From Pseudomonas protegens CHA0 (GTDB lineage: Bacteria > Pseudomonadota > Gammaproteobacteria > Pseudomonadales > Pseudomonadaceae), in the NCBI RefSeq assembly GCF_000397205.1, contig NC_021237.1, forward strand, positions 4,031,001 through 4,095,000: 64,000 nucleotides of DNA, read 5' to 3'. Below are positions 9,600-20,726 of this stretch, piece after piece. A program made the position numbers and the translations under genes. Under the pieces are notes generated by a model. The model saw only the letters and a list, made by a program, of their open reading frames with translations, made no database searches and was not told the origin of the DNA. Positions within the stretch are counted from its first letter, which is position 1, and the number at the start of each line of letters is the position of its first letter.

Positions 9600-10061
9600 T
9601 CAGGCGTCGCCAAGCCTTCCGGCAAGCGAATCAGACAAGCGCTCCATGCGCCAGAAGCAATCATCCTCTCCCACCACCCGCAACCCCATCCGCTCATACA
9701 GCCGCTGTGCGGGATTGCCCTTGAACACAGTCAGGCGCAACAACCCTCGGCGCTCCTGGCGAGCCAGCTCCAGCACCTGCTCCAGCGTCCAGGCACCGGC
9801 GCCCTGCCCCCGGAAAGCCTCCAGCACATGCAATTCGCGGACATACAGCGCCTGCGCATCCCGGCTCAGGCTGACAAACCCCAGCACCCGGGCACCCTGG
9901 CAGATCAGCAGGTTCCTGCGGCCGGCCCAGGCCACATCGAAGGCTTCGTCCTGCCACAGCAAGTCGTTGCGAATGTAATAGCCGAGCATGGTGGAACGGG
10001 TCAGATCGCGGGCGAACGCCAGGTCCGAATCAACCGCCGGGCGTAATGAAAAGCCGTCCAT
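9600..10061 (-). CDS. GNAT-family N-acetyltransferase
   Basis: A 153-residue acetyltransferase of the Acetyltransf_1 fold. The acetyl-CoA loop is seen as V-LEAFRGQGAGAWTLEQVL (Q/R-x2-G-x-G/A type), with a preceding beta strand ALYVRELHVLEAF and the end VFKGNPAQRLYERMGLRVVGEDD typical of the family. MDGFSLRPA at 10061 is chosen because its ATG overlaps the upstream nitrilase stop (TGATG), indicating a two-gene operon with translational coupling. The substrate is unknown; pairing with a carbon-nitrogen hydrolase suggests small amide or amino-acid metabolism. Confidence 0.85.
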   Translation of the reverse strand: MDGFSLRPAVDSDLAFARDLTRSTMLGYYIRNDLLWQDEAFDVAWAGRRNLLICQGARVLGFVSLSRDAQALYVRELHVLEAFRGQGAGAWTLEQVLELARQERRGLLRLTVFKGNPAQRLYERMGLRVVGEDDCFWRMERLSDSLAGRLGDA

Positions 10062-10816
10062 CAATGGCTCACCTCCAGCACTTGCGCCTGCCATTGCCCA
10101 GTACCACCCTGGACAATCAACAAAGCCTCGCCCACACCCTCGACGGTGCCCAGCAACCGGCCCCGGGCATCCCAGGCTGCGCTGCGTCCGGCGCAGGCCC
10201 AACCACCGCTGGGGCCGCCGTGGTTGGCCATCAGCACCAGCATCCCGTGTTCCTGGGCGTATCCCTGGAGCTGCGCGCTATCGGCGGCGTAGCCACCTTC
10301 GCTGATCAAGACCCCGGCAGCATAGATCCCGGCGCCGGCATCGACCGCCGCCTGCACATGGCTGGCGTGGCAGAAGTCCGCACAGACCGCCAAAGCCACG
10401 GTTTCGCCACCGATATGCAAAGGGGCGCCGCCCCAGCCTGCGACAAAAGCGCGCTCTTCTCCTGCATGCAGGTGCTGCTTGGTGTAGACCGCCAGCGAAC
10501 CGTCGCCGCCCAGCACCAGAGCGCCAATCAGCACCGGCCCGTCAACAGACAGGCGGATCGGCATCCCCACCACCGCCGTCAGTTCCAGCTCCCGGGCCAG
10601 ATCCCGCAGTGGCTGCAACTGCGGTGTATCCGGCATCAGTGCCAGCTCGGCTGCCAGTTGCGGCTCGTAGCCGGTCAGCGACAGCTCGGGAAACACCAGC
10701 AACTGCACGCCCTGCGCCGCTGCCAGTTGCATCAACCGCTGATGCCGGGCCAGGTTGGCCGGTAGATCGCCTGCGATGGACACCGTTTGGGCAGCAGCGA
10801 GGGTCAGCACGGACAT
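10061..10816 (-). CDS. carbon-nitrogen hydrolase (nitrilase superfamily)
   Basis: A 251-residue nitrilase-superfamily amidase. The catalytic triad is visible: Glu in LLVFPELSLTGYEP, Lys in AVYTKQHLH, and Cys in VALAVCADFCHASH. The length and single-domain form fit the small omega-amidase/aliphatic amidase-like branch. MSVLTLAAAQ at 10816 is taken as the start, with an alternative ATG two codons earlier. Its stop overlaps the ATG of the GNAT acetyltransferase. Substrate unknown. Confidence 0.85.
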   Translation of the reverse strand: MSVLTLAAAQTVSIAGDLPANLARHQRLMQLAAAQGVQLLVFPELSLTGYEPQLAAELALMPDTPQLQPLRDLARELELTAVVGMPIRLSVDGPVLIGALVLGGDGSLAVYTKQHLHAGEERAFVAGWGGAPLHIGGETVALAVCADFCHASHVQAAVDAGAGIYAAGVLISEGGYAADSAQLQGYAQEHGMLVLMANHGGPSGGWACAGRSAAWDARGRLLGTVEGVGEALLIVQGGTGQWQAQVLEVSH

Positions 10817-10974
10817 GAACATTCCTTGGAGGGCGAACAGGCGGGAGCAGCGAGTGTGGCATAAATCCCCTGCAGGCTTAATCCATAGCCGCCGCGTGCT
10901 GCGCCGATAGAAATTACTGATTGAATCCCGACACCGGCCTCTAGTAAGCTCGCCCCCACTTTACGGAGAAAACC

Positions 10975-11109
10975 ATGTTGTCCAAGACCCCTTCCCTGCA
11001 TCGCCACACTGCCAGCGCACTGCGCTCGGTCGCGGCTGCCTGGGTCAACGGCACTCGGGCTCCGGCCAGCTTTTATTTTGGGTATTGGTTTAGCCACTGG
11101 CGCGCCTGA
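10975..11109 (+). CDS. leader peptide 1 (Phe/Tyr/Trp-rich) of the DAHP synthase gene
   Basis: A 44-codon ORF with a good ribosome binding site (ACGGAG, 5-6 bases upstream). Codons 33-42 read F-Y-F-G-Y-W-F-S-H-W, seven aromatic residues in ten, three codons before the stop. About 50 bases after the stop comes a strong intrinsic terminator (11159-11195), and 350 bases after it the DAHP synthase gene, the entry enzyme of aromatic biosynthesis. This is the layout of transcription attenuation by a leader peptide, where ribosome stalling at scarce aromatic codons would prevent terminator formation. The peptide itself probably has no function. Role inferred from layout. Confidence 0.75.
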   Translation: MLSKTPSLHRHTASALRSVAAAWVNGTRAPASFYFGYWFSHWRA

Positions 11110-11158
11110 TACCCAACCGGCGCCCACTTCAACGGGTCGCCTACCAGAGAAATCTCAA

Positions 11159-11195
11159 CCCCCGGTCGGCCTCCCGACCGGGGGTTTTGTTTTTT
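11159..11195 (+). terminator. attenuator: strong intrinsic terminator after leader peptide 1
   Basis: A perfect 11-bp stem, CCCCCGGTCGG (11159-11169) with CCGACCGGGGG (11174-11184), loop CCTC, followed by TTTTGTTTTTT. It lies between leader peptide 1 and leader peptide 2, upstream of the DAHP synthase gene, with no ordinary gene ending just before it, so it acts in the leader. I could not define a convincing antiterminator by eye; an AACCGG at about 11115 can pair only partly with the left arm. Confidence 0.85.
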
Positions 11196-11256
11196 CCGGC
11201 ACTGCATTTTCAACCACGACTTTCAGCGACACACCGAACTTACTGAGGATTGCTCC

Positions 11257-11409
11257 ATGAACTACTCCACCTATTACCGCTACGACATGTTCTCCGCCTG
11301 GCGATTTAGCAGCCTCCGCTCGGGACAGCCTGCCGCCTCCGATCGGTCACCTACCGGTGGCAATTGCACACTTATGGCCAGTACGGCCAATTGTCGAACA
11401 CCCCAGTAG
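11257..11409 (+). CDS. leader peptide 2 (Tyr-rich start) before DAHP synthase
   Basis: A 50-codon ORF with ribosome binding site GAGGA about 7 bases upstream. It begins M-N-Y-S-T-Y-Y-R-Y-D-M-F: four Tyr and one Phe in the first twelve codons, then W and F at 15 and 17. It ends 46 bases before the DAHP synthase ATG. A GCGGG/CCCGC hairpin (about 11417-11434) lies between its stop and the ribosome binding site of the enzyme gene, with no T-tract. This would fit a second, translational or stalling-based sensor for tyrosine. Small-ORF reality is supported by start signals and codon clustering, not by homology. Confidence 0.55.
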   Translation: MNYSTYYRYDMFSAWRFSSLRSGQPAASDRSPTGGNCTLMASTANCRTPQ

Positions 11410-11455
11410 GGCCGCGCGCGGGACATAACCCGCCGCCCGCCCAGGAAGACCGCAC

Positions 11456-12547
<1,092 letters not shown>

Positions 12548-12561
12548 GCAGCACCGCCCCC

Positions 12562-12645
12562 GCAGGAGCTGGCTTGCCAGCGAAGGCGTCCTCAAGAGCA
12601 GCGTCTCCTCCAAGGACCTCTTCGCCGGCAAGCCGGCCCCTACAG
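12562..12645. repeat. REP doublet (REPIN)
   Basis: Two inverted Pseudomonas REP units, GCAGGAGCTGGCTTGCCAGC at 12562 and CTTCGCCGGCAAGCCGGCCC at 12619, separated by about 30 bp, between the DAHP synthase gene and ppiC. Confidence 0.85.
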
Positions 12646-12761
12646 GACCCTCACCACTCGTCCCCCGCAGGCGCCAGGCGGCAATGCCTTGAAGGAACTT
12701 TGAGAAGAAATAGCCACCTGAATCCGGTAGGCTCTCAACTTTCTTGAAAGGAGCAACATCC

Positions 12762-13043
12762 ATGGCCAAAGCCACTGCCCGTCACATCCTGGTTGCCAGC
12801 GAAGCCAAGTGCAACGAACTCAAAGCCGAAATCGAAGCCGGCGCCGACTTTGCCGAAGTCGCGAAAAAGAACTCCACCTGCCCTTCCAGCCGTGACGGCG
12901 GCAACCTGGGCTCCTTCGGCCCAGGCCAGATGGTCAAGGAATTCGACACCGTGGTGTTCAGCGCTCCGGTAAACGTGGTGCAAGGCCCGGTGAAAACCCA
13001 GTTCGGCTACCACCTGCTGGAAGTCACCAGCCGCCAGGACTGA
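12762..13043 (+). CDS. ppiC: parvulin-type peptidyl-prolyl cis-trans isomerase
   Basis: A 93-residue single-domain parvulin without signal peptide, so cytoplasmic. Hallmarks: ARHILVASEAKC at the start, STCPSSRDGGNLGSFGPGQMVKEFD in the middle and GPVKTQFGYHLLEV at the end, matching E. coli PpiC in length and motif order. The start MAKATARHILV at 12762 has ribosome binding site GAAAGGAG; a further in-frame ATG six codons upstream is less likely. A paralogue of the same size lies at 27873. Confidence 0.93.
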   Translation: MAKATARHILVASEAKCNELKAEIEAGADFAEVAKKNSTCPSSRDGGNLGSFGPGQMVKEFDTVVFSAPVNVVQGPVKTQFGYHLLEVTSRQD

Positions 13044-13065
13044 TCCCCAAGCGCCTGCGTCTGCT

Positions 13066-13093
13066 CAACGGCCCGCCTTTTGGTGGGCCGTTG
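13066..13093 (+). terminator. hairpin after ppiC
   Basis: CAACGGCCCGCC-TTTT-GGTGGGCCGTTG forms a 12-bp stem with a TTTT loop and one G-T pair, 20 bases after the ppiC stop. There is no following T-tract, so it may be a weak terminator or an RNA-stabilising hairpin. Confidence 0.55.
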
Positions 13094-13195
13094 CGCATGG
13101 GCGCCAGGCTCTGCCCAAAGCGGATGCGGCTGGCCAGTCACGCGCCGCTAGCGTACAAATCGTGGTCATCGATCACCCGGCTCCTAAGGCTGACA

Positions 13196-15058
13196 ATGCG
13201 ACTGCTTTCCTCCACCGTGCTTTTCACCGCCCTGCTGTTGGGCGCCGCGGGTGCCCAAGCCGCACCGCAACACGCCATGACCGTCTATGGCGAACCGGCC
13301 AAGTACCCCCAGGGTTTCAGCCACTTCGACTACGTCAATCCCCAGGCCCCCAAAGGCGGGACGTTGCGCCGCTCGGCCATCGAAATCGGCCGCTTCGACC
13401 ACGTACTGCCCTATATCGACAAGGGCATCGGTGTCTCCCAGCTCGACGGCCTGGTCTATTCGCCCCTGGCCCAGCGCTCCCTGGACGAGCCCTACACCGT
13501 CTACGGCCTGGTGGCCGAAAAGATGGAGCGTGCCGAAGACGGCCTGTGGCTGCGCTTCTACCTCAACCCCAAGGCGCGCTTTGCCGACAACACGCCGATC
13601 ACCGCCGAAGACGTGCGCTACAGCTACGACCTGCTGATGACCCAGGGCAGCATGCGCTACCGCACCCAGTTCGACGACGTCAAAGGCGTCACCGTGGAAT
13701 CACCACGAGTGGTGCGCTTCGACTTCAAGAACAATGAAAACCGCACCCTGCCCCTGGATATCGCGACCCTGCCGGTGTTCCCCGAACACTGGTGGAAGAG
13801 TCGCGACTTCGCCAATGGCGGCGGCTATGAAGCGCCCCTGGGCAGCGGCCCCTACCGCGTGGCCAAGGTCGACTCGGGCAACAGCATCACCTTCGCCCGC
13901 AACCCCGACTGGTGGGGCAAGGACCTGCCGGTGAGCCGCGGCCTGTACAACTTCGATCATTTCAGCGTCGAGTATTTCGGCGATATCGACGTCGCCCGCC
14001 AGGTGCTGCGCGGCGGCGCCTACGACTACAACCGCGAGTTTTCCGCCACCGGCTATTCCATCGGCTACGACAGCCCGGCGCTGAACGACGGCCGCCTGCA
14101 AAAGGCCCACCTGGCGCAATCGGCGCCGCAACCGGCCCAGGGCTATGTGTTCAACCTCGACCGGCCAGTGTTCCAGGACCGCCGGGTGCGCCAGGCCCTG
14201 GCCATGCTCTGGGATTTCGAATGGAGCAACCGGCAGATGATGCGCAACCTCTACATCCGCCAGCAGAGTTTCTTCTCCAACACCGCCCTGGCGGCCCGCA
14301 GCCTGCCGGATGCCGAGGAGCTGAAGATCCTCGAACCGCTGCGCGGGCAGATCCCCGACGAGGTCTTCACCCAGGTTTTCGAGGCGCCGAAAACCGACGG
14401 CAGCGGCGTGATCCGCGACAAGCAACTGCAAGCCCTGGCCCTGCTGGAACAGGCCGGCTGGAAGCCCGAGGGCGACAAGCTGGTGAACGCCCAGGGCGAG
14501 CCCCTGAGCTTCACTTTCCTGATCACCCAGGGCTCCATCGAACGCCTGCTACTGCCCTACAAGCGCAACCTGGCGCAGATCGGCATCAGCCTGAACATTC
14601 GCCGCATCGACTCCGCCCAGTACGTCAACCGCCTGATGGCCCGGGACTACGACATGATCGTCACCGGCTACCCGGTGACCACCTCGCCGGGCATGGAGCT
14701 GTACAACTACTTCGGCTCCGCCGCGGCCAACGACCCCGGTTCCAACAACTACATGGTGCTCAAGAACCCGGCCGTGGACAGCCTGGTCAATGGCCTGGTG
14801 AAGGCCACCAGCCAGCCGGAGATGCTGCGCTACGCCCATGCCCTGGACCGGGTGCTGCAGTGGAACTACTACTGGATTGCGAACTACTACCCGCCCGGCA
14901 CCTCCACGGTGTGGTGGAACCGCTTCGGCATCCCCAAGGTGCCGGCGAGCAACGATGAAGCCATCGAAAGCTGGTGGGAAGTCAGCAGCAGCGCACTGAC
15001 CGACGAACAAATGGCCGCCGAGCTGATCCGCCGTGGCAAACCCGGAGGGCGCCACTGA
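13196..15058 (+). CDS. yejA: periplasmic oligopeptide/microcin C-binding protein YejA-like
   Basis: A 620-residue SBP_bac_5 extracellular solute-binding protein. A signal peptide is clear ([22 protein letters not shown], cleavage after AQA about residue 22), followed by [25 protein letters not shown], a sequence typical of the YejA group. It delivers oligopeptides (and in E. coli microcin C) to the YejBEF transporter. Its stop overlaps the ATG of the permease gene (TGATG at 15056-15060). The ATG at 13196 is chosen because the signal peptide begins there. Confidence 0.92.
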   Translation: MRLLSSTVLFTALLLGAAGAQAAPQHAMTVYGEPAKYPQGFSHFDYVNPQAPKGGTLRRSAIEIGRFDHVLPYIDKGIGVSQLDGLVYSPLAQRSLDEPYTVYGLVAEKMERAEDGLWLRFYLNPKARFADNTPITAEDVRYSYDLLMTQGSMRYRTQFDDVKGVTVESPRVVRFDFKNNENRTLPLDIATLPVFPEHWWKSRDFANGGGYEAPLGSGPYRVAKVDSGNSITFARNPDWWGKDLPVSRGLYNFDHFSVEYFGDIDVARQVLRGGAYDYNREFSATGYSIGYDSPALNDGRLQKAHLAQSAPQPAQGYVFNLDRPVFQDRRVRQALAMLWDFEWSNRQMMRNLYIRQQSFFSNTALAARSLPDAEELKILEPLRGQIPDEVFTQVFEAPKTDGSGVIRDKQLQALALLEQAGWKPEGDKLVNAQGEPLSFTFLITQGSIERLLLPYKRNLAQIGISLNIRRIDSAQYVNRLMARDYDMIVTGYPVTTSPGMELYNYFGSAAANDPGSNNYMVLKNPAVDSLVNGLVKATSQPEMLRYAHALDRVLQWNYYWIANYYPPGTSTVWWNRFGIPKVPASNDEAIESWWEVSSSALTDEQMAAELIRRGKPGGRH

Positions 15059-16122
15059 TGCTGGCCTACATTCTGCGGCGCCTGCTGCTGATCATCCCGA
15101 CGCTATTGATCATCCTTCTGGTGAACTTCGTCATCGTCCAGGCCGCCCCCGGCGGCCCGGTGGAACAGGCCATCGCCCGCCTGCAGGGCATCGGTGGCGG
15201 CGCCGCTGTCGGCGGCTCCGCCGACGCCATGAGCAGCAGCGGCTCCCGGGCCAGCCGCGGCCTGGACCCCAAGCTGATCCAGGACATCGAGAAACAGTAC
15301 GGCTTCGACAAGCCGGCCCATGAACGCCTGTGGCTGATGCTCAAGAACTACGCCCGGCTGGACTTCGGCAAGAGCTTCTTTCGCGGCGCCACGGTCACCG
15401 ACCTGATCCTGGAAAAGATGCCGGTGACCATTTCCCTGGGGCTCTGGGCGACCCTGATCACCTACCTGGTGTCGATCCCCCTGGGGATCCGCAAGGCGGT
15501 GCACCACGGCAGCCATTTCGACATCTGGAGCAGCACCGCGATCATCATCGGCTACGCCATGCCGGCCTTCCTGTTCGCCATGTTCCTGATCGTGCTGTTC
15601 GCCGGCGGCACCTCGCTGAACTGGTTCCCGGTGCGCGGCCTGGTCTCGGACAACTTCGAGCAGTTGAGCACCCTGGGCAAGGTCGCCGACTACTTCTGGC
15701 ACCTGGTACTGCCGGTCAGCTCCCTGGTGATCGGCGGCTTCGCCACCCTGACCATCCTCACCAAGAACTCCTTCCTCAACGAGATCACCCGCCAGTACGT
15801 GGTCACCGCCCGGGCCAAGGGCCTGAGCGAGCGCCGGGTGCTGTATGGGCATGTGTTCCGCAACGCCATGCTGCTGGTGGTCTCGGGCATTCCCCAGGCC
15901 TTTATCAGCGTGTTCTTCGCCGGCTCCCTGCTGATCGAGGTGATCTTCTCCCTCGACGGCCTGGGGCGCATGAGCTATGAAGCCGCGGTGTCCAGGGACT
16001 ACCCGGTGGTGTTCGGCTCGCTGTTCATCTTCACCCTGTTCGGCCTCTTGATAAAACTCATCGGCGACCTGTGCTACACCCTGGTCGACCCGCGCATCGA
16101 CTTCGCCGCGAGGAACGCCTGA
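15058..16122 (+). CDS. yejB: oligopeptide ABC transporter permease YejB-like
   Basis: A 354-residue inner-membrane permease of the DppB/OppB group (BPD_transp_1). Six or so hydrophobic segments begin with [24 protein letters not shown]; the conserved EAA loop is present in [27 protein letters not shown]. The start ATG overlaps the yejA stop and its own stop overlaps the yejE start, so the operon is tightly coupled. Confidence 0.93.
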   Translation: MLAYILRRLLLIIPTLLIILLVNFVIVQAAPGGPVEQAIARLQGIGGGAAVGGSADAMSSSGSRASRGLDPKLIQDIEKQYGFDKPAHERLWLMLKNYARLDFGKSFFRGATVTDLILEKMPVTISLGLWATLITYLVSIPLGIRKAVHHGSHFDIWSSTAIIIGYAMPAFLFAMFLIVLFAGGTSLNWFPVRGLVSDNFEQLSTLGKVADYFWHLVLPVSSLVIGGFATLTILTKNSFLNEITRQYVVTARAKGLSERRVLYGHVFRNAMLLVVSGIPQAFISVFFAGSLLIEVIFSLDGLGRMSYEAAVSRDYPVVFGSLFIFTLFGLLIKLIGDLCYTLVDPRIDFAARNA

Positions 16123-17144
16123 TGCTCACGCTTTCTCCTCTGGCGCGCCGGCGCTTCGACCGTTTCAAGAAAAACCGCCGCGGCTGGTGGTCGCTGTGGC
16201 TGTTCATCGGCCTGTTCATCCTGACCCTGGGCGGCGAGCTGATCGCCAACGACAAGCCGCTGGTGGTCAGCTACCAGGGCTCGCTGTATTTCCCGGTGCT
16301 CAAGCGCTACACCGAACAGGAATTCGGCGGCCAGTTGCCGTTCCAGGCCGACTACCGCAGCGACTACGTGCAGCAACTTATCCGCAAGGACGGTGGCTGG
16401 CTGCTGTTCCCGCCGGTGCCCTTCAGCGAAGACACCCCCAACTACGACCTGACCCAGCCGGCCCCCAGCCCGCCGAGCAAGGTCAACTGGCTGGGTACTG
16501 ACGACCAGGCCCGGGATGTGCTGGCACGGGTGATCTACGGCGCCCGGGTGTCAATCCTGTTCGCCCTGGCCCTGACCGCCATCAGCGCCCTGATCGGCAT
16601 CGCCGCCGGCGCCCTGCAGGGCTACTACGGCGGCTGGGTCGACCTCCTGGGCCAGCGCTTGCTGGAGGTCTGGTCCGGGTTGCCGGTGCTCTACCTGCTG
16701 ATCATCCTCTCGGGCTTCGTCGAGCCGAACTTCTGGTGGCTGCTGGGAATCATGGCGCTGTTTTCCTGGCTGGCCCTGGTGGACGTGGTGCGCGCCGAGT
16801 TCCTTCGCGGGCGCAACCTGGAATACGTCAAGGCCGCCCGGGCCCTGGGCCTGACCGACCGCAAGGTGATCCTGCGGCACATCCTGCCCAATGCGATGAA
16901 CGCCACCCTGAGCTACCTGCCATTCATCCTCACCGGTGCCATCTCGACCCTCACTGCCCTGGACTTCCTCGGCTTCGGCATGCCCGCCGGCAGCGCCTCT
17001 CTCGGCGAACTGATCGGCCAGGGCAAGCAGAACCTGCAGGCACCGTGGCTGGGGCTGACGGCGTTTTTCACCCTGGCATTGATCCTCTCGCTGCTGGTGT
17101 TTATCGGCGAGGCGTTGCGCGATGCCTTTGATCCACGATCATGA
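16122..17144 (+). CDS. yejE: oligopeptide ABC transporter permease YejE-like
   Basis: A 340-residue second permease of the importer. N-terminal LSPLARRRFDRFKKNRRGWWSLW leads into the first membrane segment, followed by a long periplasmic loop (about residues 45-135) as in E. coli YejE, then the BPD_transp_1 core with its EAA loop VKAARALGLTDRKVILRHILPNA. The start ATG overlaps the yejB stop; the stop overlaps the first candidate ATG of yejF. Confidence 0.93.
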   Translation: MLTLSPLARRRFDRFKKNRRGWWSLWLFIGLFILTLGGELIANDKPLVVSYQGSLYFPVLKRYTEQEFGGQLPFQADYRSDYVQQLIRKDGGWLLFPPVPFSEDTPNYDLTQPAPSPPSKVNWLGTDDQARDVLARVIYGARVSILFALALTAISALIGIAAGALQGYYGGWVDLLGQRLLEVWSGLPVLYLLIILSGFVEPNFWWLLGIMALFSWLALVDVVRAEFLRGRNLEYVKAARALGLTDRKVILRHILPNAMNATLSYLPFILTGAISTLTALDFLGFGMPAGSASLGELIGQGKQNLQAPWLGLTAFFTLALILSLLVFIGEALRDAFDPRS

Positions 17145-17158
17145 AGCGGATTGTAGAA

Positions 17159-18733
<1,575 letters not shown>

Positions 18734-18743
18734 GCCAAGGGCC

Positions 18744-18983
18744 CCTTCGCCGGCAAGCCGGCTCCTACACGGGCGAACACATTCACCGCCACCGTAGGAG
18801 CTGGCTTGCCAGCGAAGACGCCCGCAAGATCACCGCCCCACCCAAAGGCCTCTTCGCCGGCAAGCCGGCTCCTACACAGGCGAACACATTCACCGCCACC
18901 GTAGGAGCTGGCTTGCCAGCGAAGACGCCCGCAAGATCACCACTCCGCCCAAGGCCCCATTCGCCGGCAAGCCGGCTCCTACA
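18744..18983. repeat. tandem REPIN array, five REP units
   Basis: Five REP palindromes in alternating orientation at 18744, 18794, 18850, 18901 and 18958. The block from GTAGGAG at 18794 is repeated at 18901, giving a nearly identical unit with a 107-bp period (including the same spacer GCGAACACATTCACCGCCACC). It fills the gap between yejF and the sigma54 regulator. Confidence 0.88.
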
Positions 18984-19023
18984 AATCGGGCATAATCCCT
19001 GGCGCACATTTCAGGATGCCGCC

Positions 19024-20442
19024 ATGAACGACAGCGAAAGCCTCAAGGACTACCAGCGCGTGCGCCAACTGGCGATCCGCTCGCTGTTCGAGATCATCGA
19101 GCAATCCAGCGAAGGCACGGTGATCGTCGACCGCGACGCCAATATCGTCTGGATGAACGAGCGTTATGCCCGGCGCTTCGGCCTGGAATCGGCAGCCTTC
19201 GCCATCGGCAAGCCCTGTGAAAGCGTGATCCCCGGCAGCCTGCTGCGGGAGGTGGTGCGCACCGGCCGCCCCATCCTGCTGGACATGCAGGACACCCCCA
19301 AGGAACCCCTGGTGGTGATGCGCCTGCCGATCCACGACGACGCCGGCACGGTGATCGGCGCCATCGGTTTTGCCCTGTTCGACGAACTGCGCAGCCTGTC
19401 GCCGATGCTCAAGCGCTACCTGAGCATGCAGGAAGAACTGGCCTCTACCCGCTCCCTGCTGCGGGCCCGGCAGACCAAATACAACTTCGCTCACTTCATC
19501 GGCACCAGTGCCGCCAGCCTGGAGGTCAAGCGCCGCGCCCGACGCGGGGCCAGCGCCGAGTCGCCGATCCTGCTGCAAGGCGAAACCGGCACCGGCAAGG
19601 AACTGCTGGCCCAGGCCATCCACGCCGCCTCGCCACGGGCGCACAAGCCCTTTGTCAGCATCAACAGCGCGGCCATTCCCGAGGCCCTGCTGGAGGCGGA
19701 ATTCTTTGGCACCGCCCCCGGCGCCTTTACCGGCGCCGACCGCAAGGGCCGCCCGGGCAAGTTGCAGATCGCCCAGGGCGGCAGCCTGTTCCTCGATGAA
19801 ATCGGCGACATGCCGCTGCACCTGCAGAGCAAGCTGCTGCGGGTGCTGCAGGAAAAAGAGTTCGAACCGGTGGGCTCCAACGAGGTGATCCACAGCGATG
19901 TGCGGATCATCGCCGCCACCTCCACGGACCTTGAGGCGGCGATCAAGCGCGGCGAGTTTCGCGCCGACCTGTACTACCGGTTGAATGTGCTGCCGATCCA
20001 GGTGCCAGCCTTGCGCGAACGCCTGGACGACCTGCCGGCCCTGAGCGAAGGGATTCTCGAAGAACTGCGCAGCCAGCATGAACTGGACCGCGATGCCCTG
20101 GCCCTGCTGGCGCAACATGCCTGGCCGGGGAACATCCGCGAGTTGCGCAACGTCCTGGAACGAGCGGCGCTGCTCAGCGACGACCTGATACTCAACGCCT
20201 CGGATATTCGCGCGGCGATCGGCAGCTTCAGCCCGGTGCAGCGTAACGAAGCCCTGGTGCCGGGCGATTCGCCAAACCAGGAAACCTTCGCCGCGGCCCG
20301 AGAGCGTTTCGACCGGCAACTGATCGGCGCCACCCTGGCCCAATGTGCCGGCAAGGTGGACGAAGCGGCCCGGCGCCTGGGGCTGGGGCGCTCCACGCTG
20401 TACAAGAAGATGGCAGCCCTGGGGATTGTCGAGTCTCAATAA
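19024..20442 (+). CDS. sigma54-dependent activator with PAS domain (HbcR-like)
   Basis: A 472-residue enhancer-binding protein. It has an N-terminal PAS sensor (about residues 20-130), an AAA+ domain with Walker A GETGTGKE near residue 182, the sigma54-contact loop GAFTGAD near 235, Walker B GGSLFLDEIGD, and a C-terminal Fis-type helix-turn-helix (VDEAARRLGLGRSTLYKKM). It precedes a permease, 3-hydroxybutyrate dehydrogenase and acetoacetyl-CoA synthetase, the gene set known in P. aeruginosa to be governed by the activator HbcR (PA2005). A -24/-12 promoter lies before the permease. Role by synteny; the ligand sensed by the PAS domain is unknown. Confidence 0.85.
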   Translation: MNDSESLKDYQRVRQLAIRSLFEIIEQSSEGTVIVDRDANIVWMNERYARRFGLESAAFAIGKPCESVIPGSLLREVVRTGRPILLDMQDTPKEPLVVMRLPIHDDAGTVIGAIGFALFDELRSLSPMLKRYLSMQEELASTRSLLRARQTKYNFAHFIGTSAASLEVKRRARRGASAESPILLQGETGTGKELLAQAIHAASPRAHKPFVSINSAAIPEALLEAEFFGTAPGAFTGADRKGRPGKLQIAQGGSLFLDEIGDMPLHLQSKLLRVLQEKEFEPVGSNEVIHSDVRIIAATSTDLEAAIKRGEFRADLYYRLNVLPIQVPALRERLDDLPALSEGILEELRSQHELDRDALALLAQHAWPGNIRELRNVLERAALLSDDLILNASDIRAAIGSFSPVQRNEALVPGDSPNQETFAAARERFDRQLIGATLAQCAGKVDEAARRLGLGRSTLYKKMAALGIVESQ

Positions 20443-20448
20443 AGAGAC
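20433..20448. promoter_or_regulatory. inverted repeat, possible activator site
   Basis: GTCTC-AATAAA-GAGAC overlaps the stop codon of the sigma54 activator gene, about 210 bp upstream of the -24/-12 promoter at 20655, a usual distance for an enhancer site. A further GAGACA lies near 20586. Function is inferred from position only. Confidence 0.3.
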
Positions 20449-20488
20449 ACAAATCTCAGTTTGAAGAACCTACCGCGCACTGCGCGCT

Positions 20489-20558
20489 TTTCGCTGGCAA
20501 GCCAGCTCCTACGTCGGCTTGCACAATCTCTGTAGGAGCTGGCTTGCCAGCGAAGAGG
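20489..20558. repeat. REP doublet (REPIN)
   Basis: TTCGCTGGCAAGCCAGCTCC at 20489 and its inverse TGTAGGAGCTGGCTTGCCAG at 20531, between the sigma54 activator gene and the permease promoter. Confidence 0.85.
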
Positions 20559-20654
20559 CCGGTAAACCCAAAAAAATCTCCAAACAGAGACAATCAACGT
20601 CAATTCGCCCCCAGAAAAATAAAAATATCTATATATTTCAATAGCTTAATTAGA

Positions 20655-20670
20655 TGGCACAGTTCTCGCT
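20655..20670 (+). promoter_or_regulatory. sigma54 (-24/-12) promoter for the 3-hydroxybutyrate genes
   Basis: TGGCAC-N5-TCGCT matches the TGGCAC-N5-TTGCW consensus with one difference and exact spacing. It lies 57 bases before the permease ATG and downstream of a gene for a sigma54 activator. Confidence 0.75.
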
Positions 20671-20726
20671 ATAACGCTCTCCACACGCAACACCCGACAA
20701 CAATAACAATCCTGGAGAGACACACC

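Noticed and set aside
18744..18983. CRISPR-like array
   Set aside because: Units are REP palindromes in alternating orientation with repeated, not unique, spacers, and no cas genes are present.
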